A stretch of 64,000 nucleotides of DNA, from positions 62,001 to 126,000 of the forward strand of contig NZ_JBKKHQ010000007.1 in assembly GCF_046614695.1 (NCBI RefSeq), read 5' to 3'. The notes beneath the pieces are model-generated. The model saw only the letters and a list, made by a program, of their open reading frames with translations, was not told where the DNA came from and made no database searches. A program made the translations under genes and the position numbers. The DNA is from Pokkaliibacter sp046614695. GTDB taxonomy: Bacteria; Pseudomonadota; Gammaproteobacteria; Pseudomonadales; Balneatricaceae. Positions 24,954-33,040 of this stretch are shown here, piece by piece. Every line of letters starts with the position of its first letter. Position 1 is the stretch's first letter.

Positions 24954-26351
24954 ATGTCCCTGGGTATTCTGTGGTTGGGTGATGATCTGCGTATGGCAGA
25001 TCAGGAAGTGTTGTTGCGGGCCGCGCAGCAGGTCGATTCGCTGGTCATCGTCTACGCCGGTGAGCTTTCGCCCTGGCCATCCCATAACCGGCGCGCTGTT
25101 TCTCCCAGCCCATTTTCCCGTCATGAACCGTCCTCCCTTCGCCGTGAATTTCTGCGTCAGGGGTTGCTGGCGCTGGATGAAAAGCTGCAGGCTCTGGGGC
25201 AGCGGTTGTGGATAACATCGGCGGATTCTCTGACCGCTGCAACCGCCAGCCTGACGGCGCTGATCCGACACACGGGCGCTACGCAGCTCTTTCGTAATGC
25301 CCATCCCGGGGGTTATGAGCAGCACGTGCTGAGTCAGTTGCAGCGTCGCTTTGTCGATTTACAGCTCGTTGAATGTTCGGGGCTTACGCTCTTCTCGCCA
25401 TCGCAGTTACCTTTCTCCCTCGATGAGTTGCCCGACACTTTTTCGGCCTTTCGCCGTCAGGTGGAAGCGCTTGAAATTGATGGGCCGATGGCATCTCCTG
25501 ACTGGCTGCCGCCTGCGCCGGCATCTCTTGATCAGGTACTGCGTGATGCGGGTTTTACTGCCGCTGCTGATCTTTCGTCCGTAACGCCCTCTGTTATTCC
25601 CTCGGTAAAGGGTGGCGAAGCCGCCGCTGTGGCCCATCTGCAGCAGTATTTTTCCGGCGCGGCGGCATCCGTCTACAAAGACACCCGCAATGCGCTGGAA
25701 GGCTGGGATAATTCCACCAAATTCTCCTACTGGCTTGCGCAGGGCAGCATCTCGCCACGGCAGATCCTCCAGCGGCTGAAGGCTTATGAGCGTCAGCACG
25801 GCGCGAATGATTCGACCTACTGGATCTATTTCGAACTGCTCTGGCGGGAATATTTCCACTGGTACGCCCACCTGCACGGCCCGAAACTGTTCTATCGCGA
25901 AGGTGTGCAGAAGGATGTGCAGGCAAGTCGAGCGCCGCAGGGCAGTTTTTATGCTGAGCGATTCCAGAAGTGGTGTGCGGGCACGACGCCGTACCCGATC
26001 GTCAATGCCTGCATGAAGCAACTGGCGACAACGGGCTATCTTTCTAATCGCGGGCGTCAGCTGGCGGCCAGTTGCCTGATTTACGAGCTGGGTATCGACT
26101 GGCGCTTTGGCGCGGCCTACTTTGAGTCGCAGCTGCTGGATTACGACGTCGCCGCCAACTGGGGCAACTGGCAGTACATCGCAGGCGTTGGCGCTGACCC
26201 GCGTGGCGGGCGGCATTTCAACCTCGATAAACAAGCGCAGCAGTATGACCCGGAAGGAAAGTTCATTGCGAAGTGGCAGGGGGCGGCTTCATCGTCACTG
26301 GCATCCATGCCTCTCGACAGCGTTGATGCCGCCGACTGGCCTGTATCATGA
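24954..26351 (+). CDS. Cryptochrome-DASH family photolyase
   Basis: A 465-aa flavoprotein beginning at ATG 24954 after AAGGAGGAG. It has an N-terminal alpha/beta antenna domain (GILWLGDDLRMADQEVLL) and a C-terminal FAD domain (about 200-440). CRY-DASH features are strong: YKDTRNALEGWDNSTKFSYWLAQGSISPR, then YWIYFELLWREYFHWYA, NRGRQLAASCLIYELGIDWRFGA and DPRGGRHFNLDKQ. DASH proteins repair CPDs mainly in single-stranded DNA and may signal. It is the first of three photolyase-type genes, only 4 bp from the next. Confidence 0.9.
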   Translation: MSLGILWLGDDLRMADQEVLLRAAQQVDSLVIVYAGELSPWPSHNRRAVSPSPFSRHEPSSLRREFLRQGLLALDEKLQALGQRLWITSADSLTAATASLTALIRHTGATQLFRNAHPGGYEQHVLSQLQRRFVDLQLVECSGLTLFSPSQLPFSLDELPDTFSAFRRQVEALEIDGPMASPDWLPPAPASLDQVLRDAGFTAAADLSSVTPSVIPSVKGGEAAAVAHLQQYFSGAAASVYKDTRNALEGWDNSTKFSYWLAQGSISPRQILQRLKAYERQHGANDSTYWIYFELLWREYFHWYAHLHGPKLFYREGVQKDVQASRAPQGSFYAERFQKWCAGTTPYPIVNACMKQLATTGYLSNRGRQLAASCLIYELGIDWRFGAAYFESQLLDYDVAANWGNWQYIAGVGADPRGGRHFNLDKQAQQYDPEGKFIAKWQGAASSSLASMPLDSVDAADWPVS

Positions 26352-26355
26352 AGCA

Positions 26356-27861
26356 ATGTCTGTAAATATGAACCAATGTCCGCAAACACCACCGGCGGTG
26401 GTCTGGTTTAAGCGTGACCTTCGCCTGACGGATCATGAGCCTCTGCTGGCGGCGGTGCAGTCTCAGCAGCCGCTGCTGCTTATCTATATTCTGGAACCGA
26501 GTCTCGTCGCCGATGGCCATTATGATGAGCGTCACTGGCGCTTCGTGCTGCAATCCCTGCAGGATCTGAATCAGCAACTCGCGCCTTTGGGCACGCAGGT
26601 CTATTGCTTCCATGATGAAGCCATTGAAGTGCTGCAAGCACTGAAGGACCGCACGGGTTTTAACGCACTGTACAGCAGTGAAGAAACCGGCCTTGGACTG
26701 ACCTTTAGCCGCGACAAAGCCGTGGCGGCATGGTGTGAGGAAGCGAGTATACGCTGGCAGGAATTTCCCTCGGGCGCGGTGGTTCGAGGGCTCACCCATC
26801 GGCTCAATTGGGATGATCACTGGCAAGCGATGATGCGCGCGCCGCTGGTGACACCAGAGCTTAGCCACGTCAGCTGGTGTGCATTGCCGGACTATAAAAT
26901 GCCCGATTTTCCTCTGACGTGGACTTCTCGCCAGTCGGGTATGCAAACGGGCGGGCCGACACTGGCGTGGCAAACCCTGACCAGCTTTTATGACGGGCGA
27001 GGGAAGAACTATCACCGGCAGCTTTCCAGCCCGCTCACCAGTCGCACCGCTTGCACAAGGCTTTCGCCCTATCTGGCCTGGGGCAATATCAGCCTGCGCG
27101 AGGTTTATCAGGATTTGCTTTCGCGCTGGCAAACGCCCGGCTGGCGGCGCGCGCTGGTGGCGTTAAGCTCGCGGCTGCACTGGCATTGTCACTTTATTCA
27201 GAAGTTTGAAAGCGAGTGCGCGATGGAGTTTCGTCCGGTCAATCACGGTTATGGCCAATTTCCCTATCGCACAGATGAAGGTGTCGCCGAGGATGTGCAG
27301 GCCTGGCAAACGGGGCGCACCGGCATCCCGATGATTGATGCCTGCATGCGGGCGCTGATTGCCACGGGGTATATCAATTTCAGAATGCGGGCGATGCTGG
27401 TCAGCTTTCTCTGCCATCACCTCAATATTGACTGGCGCGAGGCGGCGAAGCCTTTGGCCCGTTACTTTCTCGACTTCGAACCGGGCATTCATTACCCGCA
27501 ATTACAGATGCAGGCAGGCGTCACCGGCACTAATACATTGCGTATCTATAACCCGGTGAAGCAGGCGCAGGATCAGGACCCGGACGGCCAGTTCATCAAG
27601 CGCTGGCTGCCGGAGCTTGCACAGGTGCCCGTGCCGCAGTGCTTTGCGCCCTGGACCATGACGGCGATGGAGGAGAGCTTTTATGGCTGTACGCTGGGTG
27701 AGGATTACCCGCTGCCCATTATTGATCTTGAGCAGGCGGCGCGTGATGCCCGCGAGCGGCTCTGGGGTTTTCGTAATACTTCGGCGGTTAAAGCCGACAA
27801 GGGCCGGATACTGGCGCGCCACGTGCGGCCGGAGTCGGCGCAGCAGCCTTTACGGTTTTGA
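26356..27861 (+). CDS. Class I-type cryptochrome/deoxyribodipyrimidine photolyase
   Basis: A 501-aa photolyase-superfamily protein starting at ATG 26356. It has an antenna-binding N-terminal domain (VVWFKRDLRLTDHEPLL) and an FAD domain with LSPYLAWGNISLREV, WHCHFIQKFESE, MIDACMRALIATGYINFRMRAMLVSF and HYPQLQMQAGVTGTNTLRIYNP. The WFKRDLRLTD start and SPYLAWG motif fit the CPD photolyase/cryptochrome side of the family. Whether it repairs CPDs or acts as a light sensor is not readable. It is separated by 4 bp from the DASH gene and 27 bp from the next photolyase. Confidence 0.88.
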   Translation: MSVNMNQCPQTPPAVVWFKRDLRLTDHEPLLAAVQSQQPLLLIYILEPSLVADGHYDERHWRFVLQSLQDLNQQLAPLGTQVYCFHDEAIEVLQALKDRTGFNALYSSEETGLGLTFSRDKAVAAWCEEASIRWQEFPSGAVVRGLTHRLNWDDHWQAMMRAPLVTPELSHVSWCALPDYKMPDFPLTWTSRQSGMQTGGPTLAWQTLTSFYDGRGKNYHRQLSSPLTSRTACTRLSPYLAWGNISLREVYQDLLSRWQTPGWRRALVALSSRLHWHCHFIQKFESECAMEFRPVNHGYGQFPYRTDEGVAEDVQAWQTGRTGIPMIDACMRALIATGYINFRMRAMLVSFLCHHLNIDWREAAKPLARYFLDFEPGIHYPQLQMQAGVTGTNTLRIYNPVKQAQDQDPDGQFIKRWLPELAQVPVPQCFAPWTMTAMEESFYGCTLGEDYPLPIIDLEQAARDARERLWGFRNTSAVKADKGRILARHVRPESAQQPLRF

Positions 27862-27888
27862 GAATGGACGTCATCACAAGGAGTGCAC

Positions 27889-29436
27889 ATGGGTAAGTGT
27901 CATACCCTGCGGTTAATTCTCGGTGATCAGCTGAATGCCGGGCATTCGTGGTTTCGGCAGAGTGATGACGGCGTGCTCTATCTGATCGCCGAGCTGCACG
28001 AGGAAGCCACTTACGTTAAACACCATATCCAGAAGCTTTGTGCTTTCTTTCTGGCGATGCAGACCTTTGCGACGGCCCTTAAAGAAGCCGGGCATCAGGT
28101 GCGTTACCTCACTCTGGATGAGACGCAGGGGCTGAGCCTTGAGGCTTTGCTGATACAGGAAGCCGAGCGCGTCGATGCGCACAGTATTGAGCTGCAACGG
28201 CCGGATGAATATCGCGTGCTGCAGGCCTTTGAACGGCTGAAAAAGCAGGCCGAACAGAAAGTCAGCTGGGTCGACAGCGAGCACTTTCTGCTGCCCTTTG
28301 AGGATATTTCGACGCACTTTAAACCCGCCACGGCGGTGCGTATGGAGCACTTCTATCGCAAGATGCGCGAGCGTTTTGATCTGCTGATGGATGGCCCTAA
28401 GCCTGAAGGCGGGCAGTGGAATTTTGATGCAGATAATCGCAACAAGCTTAAAAAAGCGGATCTTGAAAGCATCCCCGAACCCTTATGCTTCAGCCATGAT
28501 GTGCGGTCAATTCTGGTGCGGCTCAGCAGGCACAACATCCCGCATTTTGGCGAGGCCAGTGATCATCTGCTCTGGCCTGCAAGCCGTAAGGAAGCGCGCC
28601 AGTTACTGCGCTTTTTCTGTGAGCACCTGCTGGTCAATTTTGGCCGCTTTCAGGATGCCATGACCGATCAGAGCGAGCACCGCTGGAGCCTCTATCACTC
28701 GCGCTTGTCCTTTGCCCTGAACGTCAAAATGATCAGCCCGTTGCAGGTGATTCAGGCGGCCATCAAGGCTTATCGCGAGCGGGATGATATCGACCTTGCG
28801 CAAATCGAGGGTTTTGTCCGGCAGATTCTGGGCTGGCGCGAATACGTGCGTGGCATGTACTGGGCCAATATGCCGGAGTATGAACAGCAGAATGTGCTGA
28901 AGGCTGCGCGGGATTTACCCGGCTATTTCTGGGATGGCGATACCCGCATGAATTGCATGCAGCAGGCGATTGGCCAGTCACTCCAGTATGCCTACGCCCA
29001 TCACATTCAGCGCCTGATGATCACCGGTAACTTCTGCCTGCTGACGGAGATTGATCCGCAACAGGTGGATGACTGGTATCTCGGTATTTATGTCGATGCG
29101 CTGCAATGGGTGGAGCTGCCTAATACGCGGGGCATGAGCCAGTTTGCCGACGGCGGCTGGATTGCCTCCAAACCTTATGCCGCCAGTGGCAGTTATGTGC
29201 AGCGCATGAGTGATTACTGCAGCAGCTGCCACTATCAGGTCAAAGAGAAAACCGGGTCAAAGGCCTGTCCGCTCAACAGCCTCTACTGGCGCTTTATGGA
29301 TAAGCACCGCGAGCGGCTGGAGCGCAATCCGCGTATCGGCATGCTCTATAAAAACTGGGATAAACAAGAGGAAGAAGCCCGGGAAGCCGTGCTTAACCGG
29401 GCGTCATGGTGTCTGGCGAATATCGACAAGCTTTGA
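27889..29436 (+). CDS. FeS-type bacterial (6-4) photolyase/cryptochrome (PhrB-like)
   Basis: A 515-aa member of the iron-sulphur bacterial cryptochrome/photolyase (FeS-BCP) group, which repairs (6-4) photoproducts. It begins LRLILGDQLNAGHSWF and contains the family's GQWNFDADNR and WREYVRGMYWANMPEY. Four Cys of the expected [4Fe-4S] site can be picked out: one in DTRMNCMQQA and three in YCSSCHY...KACPLNSLYW. The ATG at 27889 has AAGGAG six bases upstream. It is the last gene of the photolyase trio. Confidence 0.9.
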   Translation: MGKCHTLRLILGDQLNAGHSWFRQSDDGVLYLIAELHEEATYVKHHIQKLCAFFLAMQTFATALKEAGHQVRYLTLDETQGLSLEALLIQEAERVDAHSIELQRPDEYRVLQAFERLKKQAEQKVSWVDSEHFLLPFEDISTHFKPATAVRMEHFYRKMRERFDLLMDGPKPEGGQWNFDADNRNKLKKADLESIPEPLCFSHDVRSILVRLSRHNIPHFGEASDHLLWPASRKEARQLLRFFCEHLLVNFGRFQDAMTDQSEHRWSLYHSRLSFALNVKMISPLQVIQAAIKAYRERDDIDLAQIEGFVRQILGWREYVRGMYWANMPEYEQQNVLKAARDLPGYFWDGDTRMNCMQQAIGQSLQYAYAHHIQRLMITGNFCLLTEIDPQQVDDWYLGIYVDALQWVELPNTRGMSQFADGGWIASKPYAASGSYVQRMSDYCSSCHYQVKEKTGSKACPLNSLYWRFMDKHRERLERNPRIGMLYKNWDKQEEEAREAVLNRASWCLANIDKL

Positions 29437-29452
29437 GCTCTCAGCTTGTCGA
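29423..29452. terminator. Perfect 10-bp hairpin at the end of the photolyase trio
   Basis: TCGACAAGCT (29423-29432) pairs exactly with AGCTTGTCGA (29443-29452); the stop codon of the FeS photolyase lies in the loop. No long T tract follows on either side, so it may stabilise the mRNA 3' end or terminate weakly for both convergent genes. Confidence 0.45.
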
Positions 29453-29469
29453 CAGCCTATTTATTTGGG

Positions 29470-30120
29470 TTATTCGGGGCGCTCGATGGACTTGATTGCG
29501 CCCTGATGCTGGAAGGCGATCAGCTCCTGTTGCGTGAGGTGCTTGGTCTGCTCAACAAAGTAATTTTGCTCATCGGTTTCATGTTCACTGATGGCTTTTT
29601 CCGCGCCGCGTTTTTTGTTGTAGCTGTAACCGCCCACCTTGAACTCGATATCTTCCCCGCTGACGGACTGAATCTGCAGGATGCCGAAGGGATATTTGCT
29701 CTCAAGGTCATCGCCGAGCAGTGGTTTTAATTTGACGATGTAATAGTCGCCGGCTTTTGGCATCGCCAGATAACTGTTTTCCTTGTTCTCTGCATTACTG
29801 ACACTGATGCCCGCCGCAACAAAAGCCACGAGCAGAATAATTAACCCGGTGAAACTCGGCAGCATGCGCTTGCGAGTGAACAGCTCACGTTTAAGGGCCT
29901 TGCGGGTGACTTCGGGCAGCTCATCGCCGATCAGTGCTTTCTTGCAATGGGCGCATTCCATACCGGGCTTTTTCGAGGTCGGAAAGACCGGAATCCAGTA
30001 GAGGTGAAAGTAGCGGATAACGCCAAAGACGTTAAAAAGACTGTGCTGGCAGTGGCTGCACTGTGGGCCTTCGATCTGGCCGCCAGTCAGCATTTTTCCC
30101 CGTGAACCAAAGAAAATCAT
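29470..30120 (-). CDS. Zinc-ribbon membrane protein, unknown function
   Basis: A 216-aa protein with an N-terminal zinc ribbon (CSHCQH at about 21-26 and CAHCKK at about 56-61), a basic juxtamembrane region and one TM helix (FTGLIILLVAFVAAGISV). An extracytoplasmic or cytosolic tail of about 120 residues contains GDYYIVKLKPLL. The first ~100 residues are clearly paralogous to the next gene upstream. The pattern IRYFHLYWIPVFPTSKK is shared by a poorly characterised family of zinc-ribbon proteins. The function is not known to me. Confidence 0.7.
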   Translation of the reverse strand: MIFFGSRGKMLTGGQIEGPQCSHCQHSLFNVFGVIRYFHLYWIPVFPTSKKPGMECAHCKKALIGDELPEVTRKALKRELFTRKRMLPSFTGLIILLVAFVAAGISVSNAENKENSYLAMPKAGDYYIVKLKPLLGDDLESKYPFGILQIQSVSGEDIEFKVGGYSYNKKRGAEKAISEHETDEQNYFVEQTKHLTQQELIAFQHQGAIKSIERPE

Positions 30121-30307
30121 TCTGCTCTCCCTGATAAGAATGACATTGATGTTGTTCAGGGAAGGGCAACTTCAGCGTGCGTGGAGTTACAGCCTGCCGT
30201 TGCAATGAGGAGTCACACTCGTCCCTGAGTGCTTTGCACCTTTCTGCCCCGTTTCCGGGGCGAGATAGTACTGAGGGCGCAGGGCCCGCAGTGGTGGTGA
30301 TCTTTAT

Positions 30308-30637
30308 TTAGTGGAAATGCCTGGCGATGACGGCAAGGGCTATGGCGCCCAGCGCAAGGCTGCCACTGTATTTGGTCAGTACACGCCAGAAAGGAAAGAA
30401 CTCGCGAATCAGTGCCTTCTTGGTTTCCTTGGGCAGCGACTCTTCCGCCAGAGTGCGGCGGCAGTGTCCACATTTCAGGCCTGCCTCATGAGAGGTAGGA
30501 AATACCGGAATGTGTGACAGGTGAAAATAGCGAATAACCCCGAAGGTGTTGAAAAAAGTGTGCTGACAGTGACTGCATGCCGGGCCCTCGACAATGCTGC
30601 CAGTAAGAACCGTTCCACGCGTTCCCAGAATGACCAT
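30308..30637 (-). CDS. Short zinc-ribbon membrane protein, paralogue of its neighbour
   Basis: A 109-aa protein with CSHCQH and CGHCRR knuckles flanking FGVIRYFHLSHIPVFPTS, then a basic stretch (KKALIREFFPFW) and one hydrophobic C-terminal helix (SLALGAIALAVIA). It aligns along its whole length with the first half of the 216-aa protein at 29470-30120, so the pair arose by duplication with loss or gain of the tail domain. Function unknown. Confidence 0.68.
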   Translation of the reverse strand: MVILGTRGTVLTGSIVEGPACSHCQHTFFNTFGVIRYFHLSHIPVFPTSHEAGLKCGHCRRTLAEESLPKETKKALIREFFPFWRVLTKYSGSLALGAIALAVIARHFH

Positions 30638-30808
30638 GTAATTCTACCTACGACTCTAGATTCAGGATGCAAAAGACAGGGAACAGGTTTCGCTCTGTGA
30701 AACGCAAATTTGTCAGACGTACTGAAAATTCATCCCTGAATCGGTTTGCAGGCTGGCAGTCCATCCCCGTTTGCCAGCGCGCGGGTATTCTATTGCTGTT
30801 TAGTTACG

Positions 30809-30837
30809 TTATCAAATGTTGTTTTTGTGTTTATAAT
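30809..30837 (+). promoter_or_regulatory. Sigma-70 promoter for the Cys-rich lipoprotein
   Basis: TTATCA (30809-30814) and a perfect TATAAT (30832-30837) are separated by 17 nt. The start codon is at 30904, leaving a leader of about 60 nt. Confidence 0.6.
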
Positions 30838-30903
30838 GCGCGCCTTTCTGATAAGCGAATTATCGGGTTCTAAGGAAAAACCTTAAATTAAGAGAGGGAA
30901 ATC

Positions 30904-31692
30904 ATGATTCGTCGCCAAATTTTGGTCTGTAGTGTTGCTGCTTTGTTACTGGCGGGTTGCTCTGACCATGACCTGCCTTACTACCAGTCACACCTGGATG
31001 AAGCTAAAGCCAAGCAGGAGGAGTGCGAGGCTTCCATGAAATCGGCTTTTATGTCTCAGGATGAAGACAAGTTAAAGAGCGTCGTTGAGGACAAGGAGTG
31101 TATCGCCGCTGATAAGGCTAACCGTGAGTATCGCTATGCTCAGGCTGAACTCGCTGCCAAGAAGCGCCAGGAGGAAGCCGCAAAGAAAGAAGCCGAGGCT
31201 CAGCGTCAATACGATGAAGAGTATGCCAAGGCCAAAGAAAGCCTGAGTGCAGCGTCAACTGAGGAATTCTTCAAGAGCGGTGAAGACTGTACACCGAAGA
31301 TGTGGGGCAAACCTTCGGCAGCCTGTAAGGCATACAATGAGCTTGAAGAAGGTAAGCTGAATACCGCACTGTCTGCACTGATTACCCAGTTCCCAAAAGA
31401 TAAGTTGAAAGCCCAGAGTGAAGACCGTTGCAGTGGTATTAACTTTGACAAAACGGCCTGCGACTTGTTGCGTAAGGCAGTAACCAAGCAACAAAAGGAT
31501 CAGGTAGCGTTTTATCTGGAGAATCGTGAGTCGCTAAGAACGGATTTCAATGATTGTGTTAATCGCATCAAGAGCCTGAATAAGGATCAAAAATACAACG
31601 ATGCCAATGAATTTGCGCGCAGCTACCAGTGCTCAATGGCACAGCGTGCAGCGCAAGAGTTGAAAGTCTTCGGTTTCAACAAAACCATCTGA
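30904..31692 (+). CDS. Cys-rich coiled-coil lipoprotein, unknown function
   Basis: A 262-aa secreted lipoprotein with a short basic N terminus and a hydrophobic core ending in ALLLAGC, so the lipidated Cys is at residue 19. The mature part has a long Lys/Glu/Ala-rich helix (about 75-115, AKKRQEEAAKKEAEAQRQYD), and about eight further Cys residues distributed so that disulphides are likely. The gene has its own promoter and an intrinsic terminator, so it is monocistronic. No family recognised. Confidence 0.72.
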   Translation: MIRRQILVCSVAALLLAGCSDHDLPYYQSHLDEAKAKQEECEASMKSAFMSQDEDKLKSVVEDKECIAADKANREYRYAQAELAAKKRQEEAAKKEAEAQRQYDEEYAKAKESLSAASTEEFFKSGEDCTPKMWGKPSAACKAYNELEEGKLNTALSALITQFPKDKLKAQSEDRCSGINFDKTACDLLRKAVTKQQKDQVAFYLENRESLRTDFNDCVNRIKSLNKDQKYNDANEFARSYQCSMAQRAAQELKVFGFNKTI

Positions 31693-31756
31693 TGATTAAA
31701 GCCCGCTGATCATTACAACGTTTTGATCATGGTTTAAATGCGTCAGATAAAAAAAC

Positions 31757-31779
31757 GGGAGGCATAGGCCTCCCTTTTT
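31757..31779 (+). terminator. Intrinsic terminator after the lipoprotein gene
   Basis: GGGAGGC pairs with GCCTCCC around a 4-nt loop and is followed by TTTTT. An A run (31749-31755) on the other side lets it also serve the convergent metallophosphoesterase gene. Confidence 0.88.
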
Positions 31780-31796
31780 CATTGGGGGGTCGCAGA

Positions 31797-32720
31797 CTAC
31801 ACCCAGATAAAATTACGCTCCTGCAACTGACGTTCTCCCTCAAAACGATAGGCGCAGAGTTTTCCGCCATGCCGTGCCGCCACGCTGTAATCCAGGCAGG
31901 CGAGGGAGGGGTTAAGAGGCACGGGGCGGCCCGTCATCCAGTAATGGCCAAAAAACACGGGCTTTTCGTGATCGTAACCGGGCAGAAAGTCCGGCTCGAC
32001 CGGGTCATCCGGGATCAAATGACGCTTCTGTTCATTAATCAGTGCCAGCTCACGATAGGTGCTGGCATTCATGTCCCACCAACGCACGCGTAGCTGAGTT
32101 CGCGGGTTGCCATCCTTGTCGAGATAGCTGGTATCGCTGGGAAGCTCCATTTCCAAGCCTTTGAGCAACACTTCCACAGCATCGTAAACGGCGTCCCCGG
32201 GCTGACTGGCACGAGCCAGCAGCTCCGGCGTGAGCTGGGCACTGGTGTGGGTCAGGTCATCCATCACTTCAATATGGGAGGGATGCCAGCAGGCATGAAT
32301 GACGCGAAGCTCATCCAGTTCAAGGTAAAGCGGTAGTGTCCAGAACCAGTCAATGGCGTCCTGATAAGCACTTGAACCTTCCCGCAGCTGGCTCAGAAAA
32401 GCGCTGTGCTGAAGCTGATTTTTCTGGCTGTGAGGCCGAAGGTAATGCCCCTGGCGACGCGGGTGCGGGGTAGCATAGGCCAGAGCGTTAAATTCATGAT
32501 TACCCATAACTATTAGGGCATGACCCATTTCGACCATATCCCGCACAATTTTTAAGACTTCACGTTGCTGGGGTCCGCGATCAATCAAATCCCCCAGAAA
32601 AACAGCGGTGTGGCCTGGCCGCTGCCAGACACCTTGTACCCGGTTATATCCAAGGCAGCGCAGTAATGCTTTCAGTGCCCGCGCATGGCCATGAATATCT
32701 CCGATCAAATCGTAGTTCAT
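31797..32720 (-). CDS. Calcineurin-like metallophosphoesterase
   Basis: A 307-aa phosphoesterase with the metal-site motifs GDIHGHA (7-13), GDLIDRGPQ and MGNHEFNALAY, a later HACWHPS and FFGHYWM. It resembles the PrpE/ApaH-like group of serine/threonine or dinucleoside phosphatases but is distinct from the ApaH at 756-1577. The FGHYWMTGRP ending suits diadenosine tetraphosphatase-like enzymes. The substrate is unresolved. Confidence 0.85.
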   Translation of the reverse strand: MNYDLIGDIHGHARALKALLRCLGYNRVQGVWQRPGHTAVFLGDLIDRGPQQREVLKIVRDMVEMGHALIVMGNHEFNALAYATPHPRRQGHYLRPHSQKNQLQHSAFLSQLREGSSAYQDAIDWFWTLPLYLELDELRVIHACWHPSHIEVMDDLTHTSAQLTPELLARASQPGDAVYDAVEVLLKGLEMELPSDTSYLDKDGNPRTQLRVRWWDMNASTYRELALINEQKRHLIPDDPVEPDFLPGYDHEKPVFFGHYWMTGRPVPLNPSLACLDYSVAARHGGKLCAYRFEGERQLQERNFIWV

Positions 32721-33040
32721 GCTGTGGACTCCCTGCCGTTATCGGCACCTGCCTGTGGGACAGCAGGTCTTCATTCAGGTTCCCGTGCTGCCGGGTCTGA
32801 ATGCGGGGCAGATCTGCCGTGTCCTGCCCATTCGGTATGCTTCCTTAAAAACTAGCGCCTCAGTCGGCAATGGGCCAGTGTCATTTAGTTTTACTTTGGT
32901 TTTTTCAGAAAAATCAGGGAATTCAGAGAGATAGAGAGGAACCTTGCGTGAGGCTGCGGCCAGGGAGTGGCGGGAGACTTAAAGCCCGGACACAAAAAAG
33001 CCGCAAACTCTGTTGCGGCTTTTCGATAACCCGGGAGGTG
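32721..33040. other. Intergenic region between the phosphoesterase and pilU, with pilU terminator
   Basis: About 320 bp. At 32997-33023 AAAGCCGCAA pairs with TTGCGGCTTT, flanked by an A run on one side and T's on the other. On the minus strand this is a clear terminator for pilU, and it may work both ways. The rest should hold the promoter of the phosphoesterase gene. No credible coding frame seen. Confidence 0.65.

Noticed and set aside
26263..27132. 289-codon minus-strand frame under the photolyases
   Set aside because: Lies across two overlapping real genes and reads as low-complexity Arg/Gln sequence.
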